From: Isoetes taiwanensis
Taxonomy: Eukaryota > Streptophyta > Lycopodiopsida > Isoetales > Isoetaceae
Direction: 5' to 3'
NCBI GenBank assembly: GCA_021234155.1
Contig: JAJEKV010000002.1
Location: 3,375,138-3,439,137 of the forward strand
DNA: 64,000 nt
Shown here: positions 44,431 through 53,731 of the stretch, piece by piece
How the letters are laid out: each line of letters begins with the position of its first letter
Position numbering within the stretch: position 1 is the stretch's first letter
Program-made: the position numbers and the translations under genes
The notes under the pieces: model-generated
Databases searched by the model: none
Told to the model about the DNA's origin: nothing
What the model saw: the letters and a program-made list of their open reading frames with translations, nothing else

Positions 44431-46802
44431 TTATCGTAATAAGATTGGTGCTTGCCGCCACCATCGATCGAACATGGTGAACGACCTTTTTATTGCGTGT
44501 GCATGCAGTGGGTGTTGATAATGGCGCATTAGCCAATTATCTGGGTTTTGTAAAATGTGCTTTCGTAGTCTTTGGACATAGTTGTAGGATAGTCGTAAAA
44601 AATTGAGAGGAATTTTGATTTTAGCAAGTTCTTGTTGAAGTTCGGGAGGGATTGCAGGTAGTTGTGGTGGATCCGTGGGTTGTTGTTGCTCGGCAATAGA
44701 TGTCGCTACATTGTTGAGGAGGTCGACTTCGGCAGCAATGTTGAGTGGTGGTGTTGCAGATGTGGTGGCATTAGGTGGTGGTGGCTCCGATCGTGTGGTA
44801 GCATTGGCGGACTTGAGTGCCTTACCTTCCGCGCGTTCGATGAGTTGAAGCGGACTTTTGCGAAGTTTAGGTTGAACATGAGGAAGTAGTTGATCAGTTG
44901 GGTGCAAAATGAACAGATTTGGTTGATGGCTCGGTAGTGCGAGAATGGTCGGCTGCAAAAACTTGGTGCACGGGGTGCTTATGGCGTGGGGGAATGAGGA
45001 GAACCTCAATCCAGTTGGAGGATTCAAGGCTGGTGTTGATTGCATGGTAAATTTCTTCTTGGAGTTGATCATCCAATTGTTTTGAGTTGTTTCTTGTTGG
45101 CGTGGTTGTTGTTGTGGTGGCGTGGTGGCCGTTTGAGCAGGCGTGGGCCTTGCCTTCCCTTGGCTTCCCATACTTGAAAAGGTGTAAAGAGCCTTAGCTT
45201 GTCGTGGTTTGATTGGTGCGAGGAATTTGTATTTGAACTTGAGGAAGTTGAGGACAATCTGCGAGGCCCGATGACCCCATTGGTCCACAGTTGAAACATT
45301 GGGACTTGCTTGGATCAAAAAGTGGAGCGAGGAGGTCCACGTTGTGGTTCTTTGTTGTTCTTTGGGGTTGTTGTTGTTGTCGTTAGGTGTGTACGTAATG
45401 CGTGGTTGAGTTTGCGTGGGTACCTTCGCGCTTGGTGAACAAGGCGATGTCGTCTGGTTTGGTGGTGGATTTGTACATTCTTGATGGTGTGGTTACGCAT
45501 GTTGCGGCGTTTGCAATGGATCATGCTATCCACGCGAGTTACACTCATTAGCCCGATGTCACGATCTTGGCAAATAGTACACCAAATGTTATTTCTTGGG
45601 GAACTGCCGTGGAAGCGGTCGAGTCTTGGCGTGGGTGTAGCCGGGAAATGGGAGTATCGTGGCTTGATCACAGCGTGAGAAACATGAACAGTGATTGACT
45701 AATTCAATGGCTTCTTGTAATGTCTTGGGGCAAATACTGATCGATCATAAATCGGATGTGAGAGGGTAAGCCTTGAAGAAACCACACTAGAATTTGGCTT
45801 TGGGTTGGAAATTCCTTCAACTTGTTGACTAAGATCTGCGGTCGATGCGCAAAGTCTCGGGCGGTTCTCACGGGTTACGCTTGAGTGTGTTGAGGTCGTT
45901 CAGCGGTTGTTGATCATCCGCAAAGGTGCCGTAATGGGAAAGAAAAGAGGTCTTCATGTGTATCCAATCTTGTTTCCGGTGGCTTTTGTTTGCCATCAGC
46001 CATTAGGTGGGGTGCTCCACGCAGGGTCGTCGAAAAAGATGTGGAATTTTAGTTTTGGATCGGAGTGACCATTGAGATCTGCAAGTGACTCAAATTCATC
46101 CATGTGAGCACTGAGCACTCTGGTCTATGTGTTTACCTTTATCATTTCAAAGAGTGGATATTGGAGTTTTAAAGCATGTGTAGGATTCGGCATGAATGGG
46201 TGTTTGCATTTGTGGAAAAAAAAAAGACGATGGGGTGTTGGTTCTTTGCATAGGTACAGCGGCATAGGTTGTGTGAGATTAGTAAAAAGAATCTTGAAGC
46301 GGTTGTAGTGGGAACAAAGGTTGTGCCGAGGCATGAAGCGGCGTGTGGGGAGCGATTAAAGGAAATGCGGTAGGGGAATTGACAAAGGTGGAAGCGGTGG
46401 TACGAAGTTCCTAAAGAAAGATTACCAATAGAAAACATTTTGCGGATGTTCCGGAAAAAAATGCGGTGGTTACGTCGGATCTTGAGTTGGGGATTCGGTG
46501 GAGTAAATTCAAAGAGGCGTGTTGCGGCCTGCATGATGTGGCGAGCGAGGGAGCGGAACAATGGCGACCTTCCACGGGGGAGGTCGGTGCAGAAAGTTAA
46601 TCGTGGTGTAGGTGGAGCAGTGCGCTCGTTACGGAGAAGAGACAATCGAACGGAGTGTATGTGGACATATTCCGGCGGGGCGTCGCGCGATTCATGGCGG
46701 CGGCGTCTTGACTCCATCGGTGTTGAATATCGTCCCGGGGAGTAAAGAAGGGATTGAACATGGTATCAATACGACTTTGAAGTGAGCGACAGCGGCGCCC
46801 GG
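44431..46802 (-). pseudogene. gag of element 1, frame-broken
   Basis: A capsid-like segment at about 45750-46100 (minus) can be aligned with Gag of the second element: PKLKFHIFFDDPA matches QLKFHIFSITLRGA, and WQTKATGNKIGYT matches MANKSHWKPNWQE. 44431-45318 is a long Pro/Gln/Thr-rich frame containing a degraded zinc-knuckle region and NFLKFKYKFLAPIK. The frame breaks about every 100 codons. Gag forms the virus-like particle that packages element RNA. Confidence 0.75.
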
Positions 46803-47417
46803 TGTTTGGGGTCGGGCAAAGGGGATCGCTGAGGGCAGATCTACGTGAGATCCTTGAAGTCCGGCGGGGTAAATCTGAGCACTCTTGTCCGCGGCGGGGA
46901 TTTTTGCTAACAGAGGAAAGAACAAGAAAAACTTCGGATAAAGCGGCAATTGCAATACACAATGAAACACACAAGACACTTGTGGAGAACACGGCAATCC
47001 ATTGATCAAAACAAGTGTACAATGAAGGCTCAAAAGAGCGCTGGCGAGGCGACCAGCATATGCGCTCTGTAGTGACACAAAAAGAACACTCTGAACCCTT
47101 TTTGAAGGAGCAAAAAATGCTACAATATATAGGAACGGGTGGCCCTCACGGGCCTGAATCTGATCCTCATCATGACAACGCGCGTGCTCCACTACTTGGG
47201 CACTTTCGAGCGAGAATCAGCCTGTCGCGGCGTGCTATGAGACAAGTAGTGGCCCGCCCGTGGGTCCTACCTTTGGGTCTTCGCTTCTTGGAGGAGCTTT
47301 GACCCGCCCGTGGTGCCTTGTGGATCCCTCTTCTTGGACACCGGGTGGCGCTGGGGCCCCTCCGCCCTCATGCGGCAAGTATAGACACATTGTAGGCGGG
47401 GCCTGAGCAGGGCTAAC
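46803..47417 (-). repeat. 5' LTR of the 11-kb element
   Basis: About 615 bp, partner of 36382-37003. On the plus strand it starts TGTTTGGGGTC and ends GGGCTAACA. The minus-strand TATA-like CCTATATATTG lies near 47133. I could not identify a standard tRNA primer-binding site in the bases just inside this LTR. Confidence 0.93.
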
Positions 47418-47422
47418 ATAGG

Positions 47423-48335
47423 TCTCCCAGTACATGTTTTGTTCACATTCTTGGCGTGGCTATGTCGCCTCCGGTACTGTACTAACCAGTTGTTCTGTTG
47501 AGTGATTTCCTTTTTTACTGGTTGGTCGATCGGCATGGCCCCCCGACTTTCGAGTTTTTTATCTTTCTATTCCTGGCATCATTTCCCCCCACATAAAATC
47601 TCTAACATCTAACGGGTTATTTTTTCTCCAGGTTTCGTTCCTTGTCATTTGCAAGGTTCGCAATCCATAGCTCAGGAACATTTGTACACCTTTTTTCAAC
47701 CTCTTGTCGTAGTACGTTGGGCAGTGAATATGGGCACCTTCCTTTGACAATGTTTGAATCTTTTTTCATTATACTCAGTTGTGGCTTGGCATATTAAATG
47801 CTCTCGATAATTGTCTATACTTCGGAGCATGTATTTTTCATCATTTTTTCATCAATTCTACTTGAGGAACATATTGTATCATAGTTTTCAAAGCTCAATG
47901 AGAACACTTCGGTCGCTTGATTGTGTCTCAGGACCCATCCTAGAAAGGCTCTTTCTTGTTGGATGTGTGCACGATCCCACTACTTTGCAAAAGATTTGAC
48001 ATTGGCAAGCGCAGAAACTAGAGTCCTCATGGGACTCACAAAAGGTGGAGTGGACTCTCAGGCATGCTTGCAGCTATCAAGGAAGTCTTCATCTTTCAGG
48101 TACTGAGAATTGAGCTTGAAAACTGTCTTTCCTCGAGCGCGAGAAGAAAGGTCATTGTGCCTAATGATCTGGAGATGGTGATCAGATACTGTTTTGAGAA
48201 AAACATTCTTACAAAAGAGGCCAGGTAGCATGTGGCGGCGCACGCGCATGTTGGTGTAGCACCTGTCATATCTAGCTATAGCTCTCAACTTTCCTTGAGT
48301 GCCATTGGTCCAAGTGAAGCCTAAATGGACCTTTT
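47423..48335 (-). pseudogene. LINE ORF2 endonuclease fragment
   Basis: The minus strand from about 48335 reads HLGFTWTNGTQGKLRAIARY then DRCYT, which is the end of a LINE endonuclease ('G.tWtN......a.R.DR.y'). It continues LKTVSDHHLQIIRHNDLSSR (the SDH motif), ARGKTVFKLNSQYLKDEDFL, the usual linker before RT, and then 47.5-48.0 kb in broken frames. It abuts Gag coding of the second LTR element at about 48335, so one of the two was inserted into or fused to the other. The 11-kb LTR element interrupts its other side. Confidence 0.75.
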
Positions 48336-50039
48336 TTCATCTTCATGAGGAAGCCTGTCGACAGCAAAAGCTGGTTGCGTGTCGTGAGGGATGATGGTCA
48401 AGGGGCGTGAAGCCTTGGTCTGGCGTGAAACCAAACCAACCCAATTCGACTGCTGCACCGGAGGGTTTAGTGCCTGATATATTTCTTCTTGAGCTTGTTG
48501 ACCCATGGAAGTGGAGGAGGATGCTGCCTGCTGAGGTCGCTGTTGTTGAGGTGGCCGTGGTGGCTTTCTCAAAACAGGACTTGGGCCTTGTTTGCCATTG
48601 GAAACCCACAGTTGATAAGATGTGAGTCAGACAGAAGCAGTTTGATTTGTTCCGGGAAGTTGAACTTGTACTTGAGGAAGTTGAGGGCACACCGTGGTGG
48701 TATGACCCCATTCCTGACAGTGATAACATTGAGCTTTGGAAGGATCAAAAGGTGGACGGGGGCCTTGTCCCCGTGACTGCTGAGATTGTTGATATTGTTG
48801 AGGTGGTTGAGCTTGAAATTGCTGAGGCTGATATGATTGTTGCTGCTGAGGCGTGGTCTGCACCTGGAAAACCATTTTCTTCCTGAAGGGTGTGGGATGA
48901 GAGCGAGTGCACTCCTCCGTGTCATGATTGCACATGTTGCATCGTTTGCAATGAGGGGGTCCATTGGTGGAGTTGCATTCATTGGCCAGATGTCCTTGAT
49001 ATTTACAGATATGGCACCAGATCTGAGAGCGTTGAGGATTGGTTTATTGAGACTGAACTGCATTCTAGGGAACCATGACGGGCGGCATAAAAGGTAGTTC
49101 CGTGAGGGAGACGTTGACTGAGTGATTGACCAACTCAATTGCCTGCTCCAATGACTTGGGACGCAGGTACTCCGTCATGAGACGAATGGCAGGAGGAAGG
49201 CCCTGCAAAAACCAGACAAGAATCTGGCTTTGCGTGGGGTACTCCTGGAGCTTGCTAACAAGGATGTGAAGACGGTCTGCAAAATCACGCGCCGACTCCG
49301 TAGGTTGATGCTGAAGATCATTGAGTTGCTTGAGCAGAAGTTGATCATCATCCATGGTGCCATAATGAGAGAGGAATGCCGATTTTATTTCTTGCCAATT
49401 CGGCTTCCAATGGCTTTTGTTGGCCATGAGCCATTGATGAGAGGCGCCTCGCAGCGTGATAGAAAAGATGTGAAATTTGAGTTGAGGTTGAGCGTGACCA
49501 TTGAGAATGGCCAAAGCCTCAAATTCCTCCATGTGAGCTTGAGCACTTTGATCCAGAGGTTTGCCTTTAGTGTTGCCAAAAGTAGGATAAGTCAGTTTCA
49601 AATTGTGAGTAGGAGATGAAGACTGGACTGGCGCATAGACAGGTGGAGCATATGCAGGAACATAGCTGACAGAACAGTTCAATGGGCTGAGAACCAGGTG
49701 GTATTGGAAACAAAAACCCAGGAGGGGCGAGAGAGAGGAGCATCCTGTGGGAAAGACCATGGGAGCCCTCTTGATGGAAAACTTGAGATCGGTGAGATTG
49801 TAAAAGGGGAGAGCGTCTTTGAAAAGGCCAGGGGAGGTCTGATATTCGTGAACATGGGGAGGGCCAAAAGAAACTTGAGGGTAGCCCATCCCTGCAGGAG
49901 GAGAAGAAGGTTGTGAAGGCAGAGGGGTGTGGCCTGAGGGGATATGAACGTAGGTGCTTTCTGGAGTCTGGAAATAATAAGGTGTGGGCTGAACATGTGT
50001 ATGATGGGGCGACTGAGGTTGAGAACAATGCCGACACAT
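48321..50039 (-). pseudogene. gag of the second (permuted) LTR element
   Basis: One frame of about 573 codons begins with MCRHCSQPQ directly at the LTR edge and is interrupted by only three in-frame stops (TAG at 49065, TAA at 49044, TGA at 48627). The capsid region has LKLTYPTFGNTKGKPLDQSA, EEFEALAILNGHAQPQLKFH and WQEIKSAFLSHYGTMDDDQL. Two CX2CX4HX4C knuckles follow: CHICKYQGHLANEC and CYHCQEWGHTTTVC, with a Cys-rich CKRCNMCNHDTEEC between them. The tail is Gln/Pro-rich. The three stops are all one C-to-T step from sense codons. It ends at the LINE junction; protease is missing. Confidence 0.88.
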
Positions 50040-50649
50040 GTTTGGGGTCTGGGTTCGGGAACTCCTGCAAGACAGCCCTGCTGTGAGGACCCGTGGATCA
50101 AACAGGAGAATCCGGTAGCTGTGTCACGCGGGATTTGCAAAAGAAACTAAGGAAGGGAAAAGAGAAAAAAAAAACAAGAAGAACAATGAAGAACACAATG
50201 AAGAGAACAAAACTCTTTGATATCAATTGTGATACATGAGCTCTCGAAATCGAGAGAAAGTAGAAGTGAGATAAGACCAAAAACTCATCTAGCCCGTGAA
50301 AGCTAGCTCTACTCATATATATAGTACAATGGCCTTTGGCCCAATATAGACACTGTCAGATCTCGGTGCCGACTCCTAGAAGAAGGCCTGATTTGCAGGA
50401 ATGCTGGCGGTGCCTCTTGAGGTGCCTGAAGTCACGCTGACGCTGACGCTGGCGGTGACGGTCCGTCACTTGTCTGCTCTCGACCTCTTCGCCTGCGGGC
50501 CTTTTGGCGTGGTCTCATGCGGCTTGCTTGGCGGCTTGGGCTTCGGCGGGGCCTTTGACGACTGTCCTCCACCTGACTGTGGATCCTTGGCCTTGACCTG
50601 GTCCGTCGTGTGCATGAATAGTCCTGTACCAGGACGTACATGACTAACA
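50039..50649 (-). repeat. Single LTR shared by two partial element bodies
   Basis: On the plus strand it starts TGTTTGGGGTCTGGGTTC and ends GACTAACA, the same termini as the LTRs of the 11-kb element but with a diverged interior. Gag lies on its low side, as for a 5' LTR, while a polypurine tract (CTCCCCCCC from 50650) and the accessory ORF lie on its high side, as for a 3' LTR. A minus-strand TATA box, ACTATATATATGAG, lies at about 50312-50325. Confidence 0.9.
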
Positions 50650-51428
50650 CTCCCCCCCACCAAACGACACTCATGGTGAAGAAAAGGGGGAAGTGTTTCT
50701 GATGGCGAAATCCCAGCAGTCTGAAATTCATCCTCACGGGTATGAGGACGGGGGCCATTATGATAGTTGCCAATGAGATCTCGGCATGTCTGAAGAGCTG
50801 CAGGAGTGTTGAGACCGATGGCAGGATGAGCGTCAATGAGAAATCCTGAGCGTACCATGTCTTCAAGGGCAGTGTGTGCTTCAGCAGGTACAAACAAGCA
50901 TTCCATGAGAAGGCAGGTCTGGAGTCCGAAGGCACTGACGCTGGCATTCGGGTTGCAATAAAAGATAGGGCTCTGTCGATTTAGAGAGCTGATTAGAAGA
51001 CACTTTAAAGCAGCACAGAAGCCTGCTTGTCGATGAACTGAGGGATCCGGGGAGGTGGCAGCATTTGTCAAAAAGGTATCAAGACCGTGGACTGCATGAT
51101 TTGGCGTCTGCCACCCACGCTCATTTGGGATGTAGATCCAATTTTCTGTGTGGTCCAAAGTGGCACCATTCTCCCAATTTGAGCGTCGAACAAAACGTGG
51201 ATCCCAGTGGAGGTCCGTGGAAATCTGAGGAGGAGTCCACCCAACATGGCCGTCCAGGACCTTGGTCCAAAAAGGAAGACGCCAGTCTGAGGTGAGAAAC
51301 CTTGGTCGTGGAGGTACACCTAATGAAGCATATGGAGAGTGAGCCATGCCCGTGGGCGTGGGCTGCTGAGCTTGCTCCCTGAATTCACGAACAAGGTCTT
51401 GATCAAGAGACGACACCACTGGTCCCAA
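50466..51428 (-). pseudogene. C-terminal part of the accessory ORF (element 2), ending inside the LTR
   Basis: A 320-codon frame contains TSDWRLPFWTKVLDGHVGWT, DLHWDPRFVRRSNWENGATL, NWIYIPNERGWQTPNHAVHG and FCAALKCLLISSLNRQSPIF. It ends in a Lys/Pro-rich tail with KPHETTPKGPQAKRSRADK, which looks like a nuclear localisation signal. The last ~60 residues are encoded by the polypurine tract and the LTR itself. DPRF.RR..W......LD.T recurs in element 1. No known domain is recognised. Confidence 0.6.
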
Positions 51429-51871
51429 TCTGAAGCAGAGAGATGAGTATAGACATGAGGATTAACCCAACCCGTGGGTATGGTCTTGCTTTCCAGAAGG
51501 GCACGCAGTTGATTGTAGCCTCCCAAGTGCTGCATATAAATTTGGGCAAACTGAAGATCCTCAGGATGCGCTAAATTCTTCCGCACCTGTTCCAGCGTTT
51601 CTGCTTGCCACAGAGGTAAGTGATGGCATGTACTATGTGCCAAGAGTGTGAGACCGATCATGATCCTGTAAATACGGGTTGGTGTCCAATAACAACCAGT
51701 GAGCATGGGGGTTGCCTTGAAAAATTCTATGTGTCAGCCAGATAAAAATCATGAAAAATATACGCCATCGGCTGAACAACTCGGAAGATGACCAAATCAG
51801 GATCTTCACAGTTGATTTGATCAAATACTAAGAGGGCACAGAGTAAACCTTTGTCTTCGACAGAAAGGTCC
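51320..51871 (-). pseudogene. Middle part of the accessory ORF (element 2), beside the hAT insertion
   Basis: Pieces in three frames include LVIFRVVQPMAYIFHDFYLA (about 51715-51800), RIFQGNPHAHWLLLDTNPYL and, at 51320-51706, LPLWQAETLEQVRKNLAHPE then YMQHLGGYNQLRALLESKTI. All three are rich in hydrophobic helices and look coding, so frameshifts have broken a continuous frame. The hAT element begins at 51880, just upstream in the sense of this ORF. Confidence 0.55.
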
Positions 51872-51879
51872 GGCCAGAT

Positions 51880-52960
51880 CAGTGTTGTTTACGTACGAGT
51901 ACGTATCCTTTATGGACGTCCAGTACCTCATGGAAAGTACTAGACGTACTGTACATGAAAAAAAACTGCAAAAGTTCTTTGAAAATTTTTAAGTACCGTA
52001 CTTATCATAAGTACTTGTATGGGACGTACTTAATGTCCTAATAAGGTACTAAACATGTCTAAATGCAACTTTCTACAATATGGCCCTTACTTTTCCTTGC
52101 ACCCCTTAGGCCCATTGCTAGGGTGAAATACATCATTTTTACCAAGCTAATACATCATTTGGCAAGTTAATTAGGGACTTGGAGCATGCAAAAGTATCTT
52201 TATAAGTAACATGCAAAAGTATCTTTATCTAAAGTAACATGCAACTGCCAGGAGGGTAAGAACACGGTCTGTTACAGCTACTAGCTTAGTTGATGATGAA
52301 GATAATAACGATGATAATGTTGAAGAACTAATTCCTACGGATGACGAGCTCACAGAAGAGGATAACATTGAATGGAAGTCATCCACAGATACAGAATCCG
52401 AGGACGATCATGCTGATGAGGAGGATGACTAGTCATGATAACTGTTAATTTGATTAACTTGGCTGCTGAATTTTCAAAGTATGAGACAACCTATAAATCT
52501 GCGCTACTATATTTTCCTTTTAGTTGAGATAAGTTTTGTTGCCATATCATTTAGATGTTGCTGATACACTTGTTTTTTTATCAGCAAAATGCTTTTTGTT
52601 TTGTTGTGGATACTCGAAAACATGAGTTGCTTCTTATCATTATATAATACAGGTTCCTATGAATACAGCTCCTTTTTTTGTATAAATAATTGCAATTTCA
52701 TATATATTTAGTAGGAGTGCAAAGAGATTCTGTCACTGGTAGCGAGGCCCATGGTCAGATATCATAACTATGAAAAATGGGCAAATGGACATTTGGCAGA
52801 AGTACTAGACGTACTAGACGTATGCAACGTACTGTACGCGTACTAAACAAAACCAAAAAAATGTACTTAACGTACTTTGAACTCCAAACGTCTTCTAAGC
52901 GTCCTGTACGCTTGTGTACGTCTAGTACCGTACTTGTACAGGACGTACATGACAACACTG
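51880..52960. mobile_element. hAT-family DNA transposon, 1,081 bp, non-autonomous
   Basis: Termini are CAGTGTTGT...ACAACACTG, fitting the hAT end pattern CAGNGNTG. They are flanked by perfect 8-bp target duplications GGCCAGAT at 51872-51879 and 52961-52968. Subterminal regions on both sides are packed with ACTAGACGTACT and GTACGTA motifs, as expected for transposase-binding repeats. The element interrupts the accessory ORF of the LTR element, so it is younger than that insertion. It lacks a full transposase, so mobility would require an enzyme from elsewhere. Confidence 0.95.
52238..52432 (+). pseudogene. Acidic C-terminal tail remnant, probably of the hAT transposase
   Basis: A 64-codon frame reads RRVRTRSVTATSLVDDEDNN and continues in an Asp/Glu-rich run to a TAG at 52430-52432. 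It has no start of its own. Basic-then-acidic C-terminal tails after the dimerisation domain are common in plant hAT transposases, and its position inside the element fits, but no conserved hAT dimerisation motif remains to prove it. Confidence 0.45.
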
Positions 52961-52970
52961 GGCCAGATCC

Positions 52971-53731
52971 TTATAGAAAATCCGCACTGCGTAGTGGTTG
53001 TGCATTAACCTGGCCGTCTGCCGCATACCACTTCAAAAGAAAAAGGTGGCGTCGGGCAACCACATAATCCAGATAACTGGAAGGAGTAGAGAAATCCACA
53101 GGAATGCGGCTAGCAATATCAATATAGCCCTCTTGTTTATTTTGGGCTTCTTCGGCTGATTGAACAGCTTGCTGGAGTTGATGTTCTAGGTCGAGGATCT
53201 GATTATCCTTTTCGAGCAGAAGATGTGATTGATCACAGAACCGAGGATTGCCCAGGAGTATGCAGTCGCAGCGTGGCAATCTCTGTGTCATCAATTAATT
53301 TTTGCTTCTGTGCTTCTGTAAGCTGAGTCTGAAGAGATGTGACTTGATTTTGCAGCGTGGTCAGTTGGCCTTGGAGGGAGGGGAGCTGCTCGTTTCGCTC
53401 CTTGAGCTCGTGAAGTTGAGTATTGTAATTCTGAGAGAGCTCAGTGTACAGAGTGTGAAGATCTGCAAGGGTTGTATCCTTGTCACCAAGGAGTTTATCC
53501 TTTTCTTTGACATGCTCGAGCAACTCTTGAATTGTGGATTGTGGCGAAGCACGTTGATCGCCAAGCGAGCTTGTCTCCATCTTGTGCATTCTTGAGAGCT
53601 TCACGGGCCTGTAAAAGAGCCTCGTGCTTTTGTTGAAGGTTTTCTTCCAGGGATTGAACGTGCTTGGTGGCATCTTGGAGATCCCTGTGAACTGCTTCCG
53701 TGGCCTCCATGTAGGCTTGAACACCATTCAT
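52971..53731 (-). pseudogene. Coiled-coil part of the accessory ORF (element 2)
   Basis: Minus-strand frames read MEATEAVHRDLQDATKHVQS and LEENLQQKHEALLQAREALK (53495-53731), then LKERNEQLPSLQGQLTTLQN and QVTSLQTQLTEAQKQKL (53233-53727), then NQILDLEHQLQQAVQSAEEA and PSSYLDYVVARRHLFLLKWY (52971-53294). The heptad pattern predicts a long coiled coil of about 200 residues. Two frame changes divide it. It would join the N-terminal domain (53728-55062) to the C-terminal domain beyond the hAT insertion. Confidence 0.65.

Larger units (their letters stand above)
36377..47422 (-). mobile_element. Complete Athila/Tat-like Ty3/gypsy LTR retrotransposon with TAGGT target duplication
   Basis: Two LTRs (36382-37003 and 46803-47417) in direct orientation begin TGTTTGGGGTC and end CTAACA on the plus strand. 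The flanking pentamers are both TAGGT (36377-36381 and 47418-47422), the 5-bp duplication expected of integrase. The element reads on the minus strand: gag (44.4-46.8 kb), RT/RNase H/integrase (41.0-43.8 kb), a long accessory region (37.0-40.8 kb), the polypurine tract and the 3' LTR. RT and integrase wording (FMDGFSGYNQISI, TTFTTPWGTFAYKV, KWGMDFVGP) is that of the Athila/Tat (non-chromodomain) clade. All frames are broken. Confidence 0.93.

Noticed and set aside
44662-44889. Plus-strand Trp-, Cys- and Arg-rich frame
   Set aside because: It is the reverse of a Pro/Thr/Ala-rich Gag segment on the minus strand.
46740-46802. Primer-binding site of the 11-kb element
   Set aside because: The bases just inside the 5' LTR do not match a tRNA 3' end that I recognise, and the region may contain base errors.
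48407-50150. Several plus-strand open frames opposite gag
   Set aside because: They are shadows of the gag frame on the minus strand, with unusual Trp/Glu/Val composition and no motif.
52777-53067. Plus-strand frame rich in Arg and Thr at the right end of the hAT element
   Set aside because: It is built from the subterminal GTACGT repeats and crosses the target duplication into other DNA.
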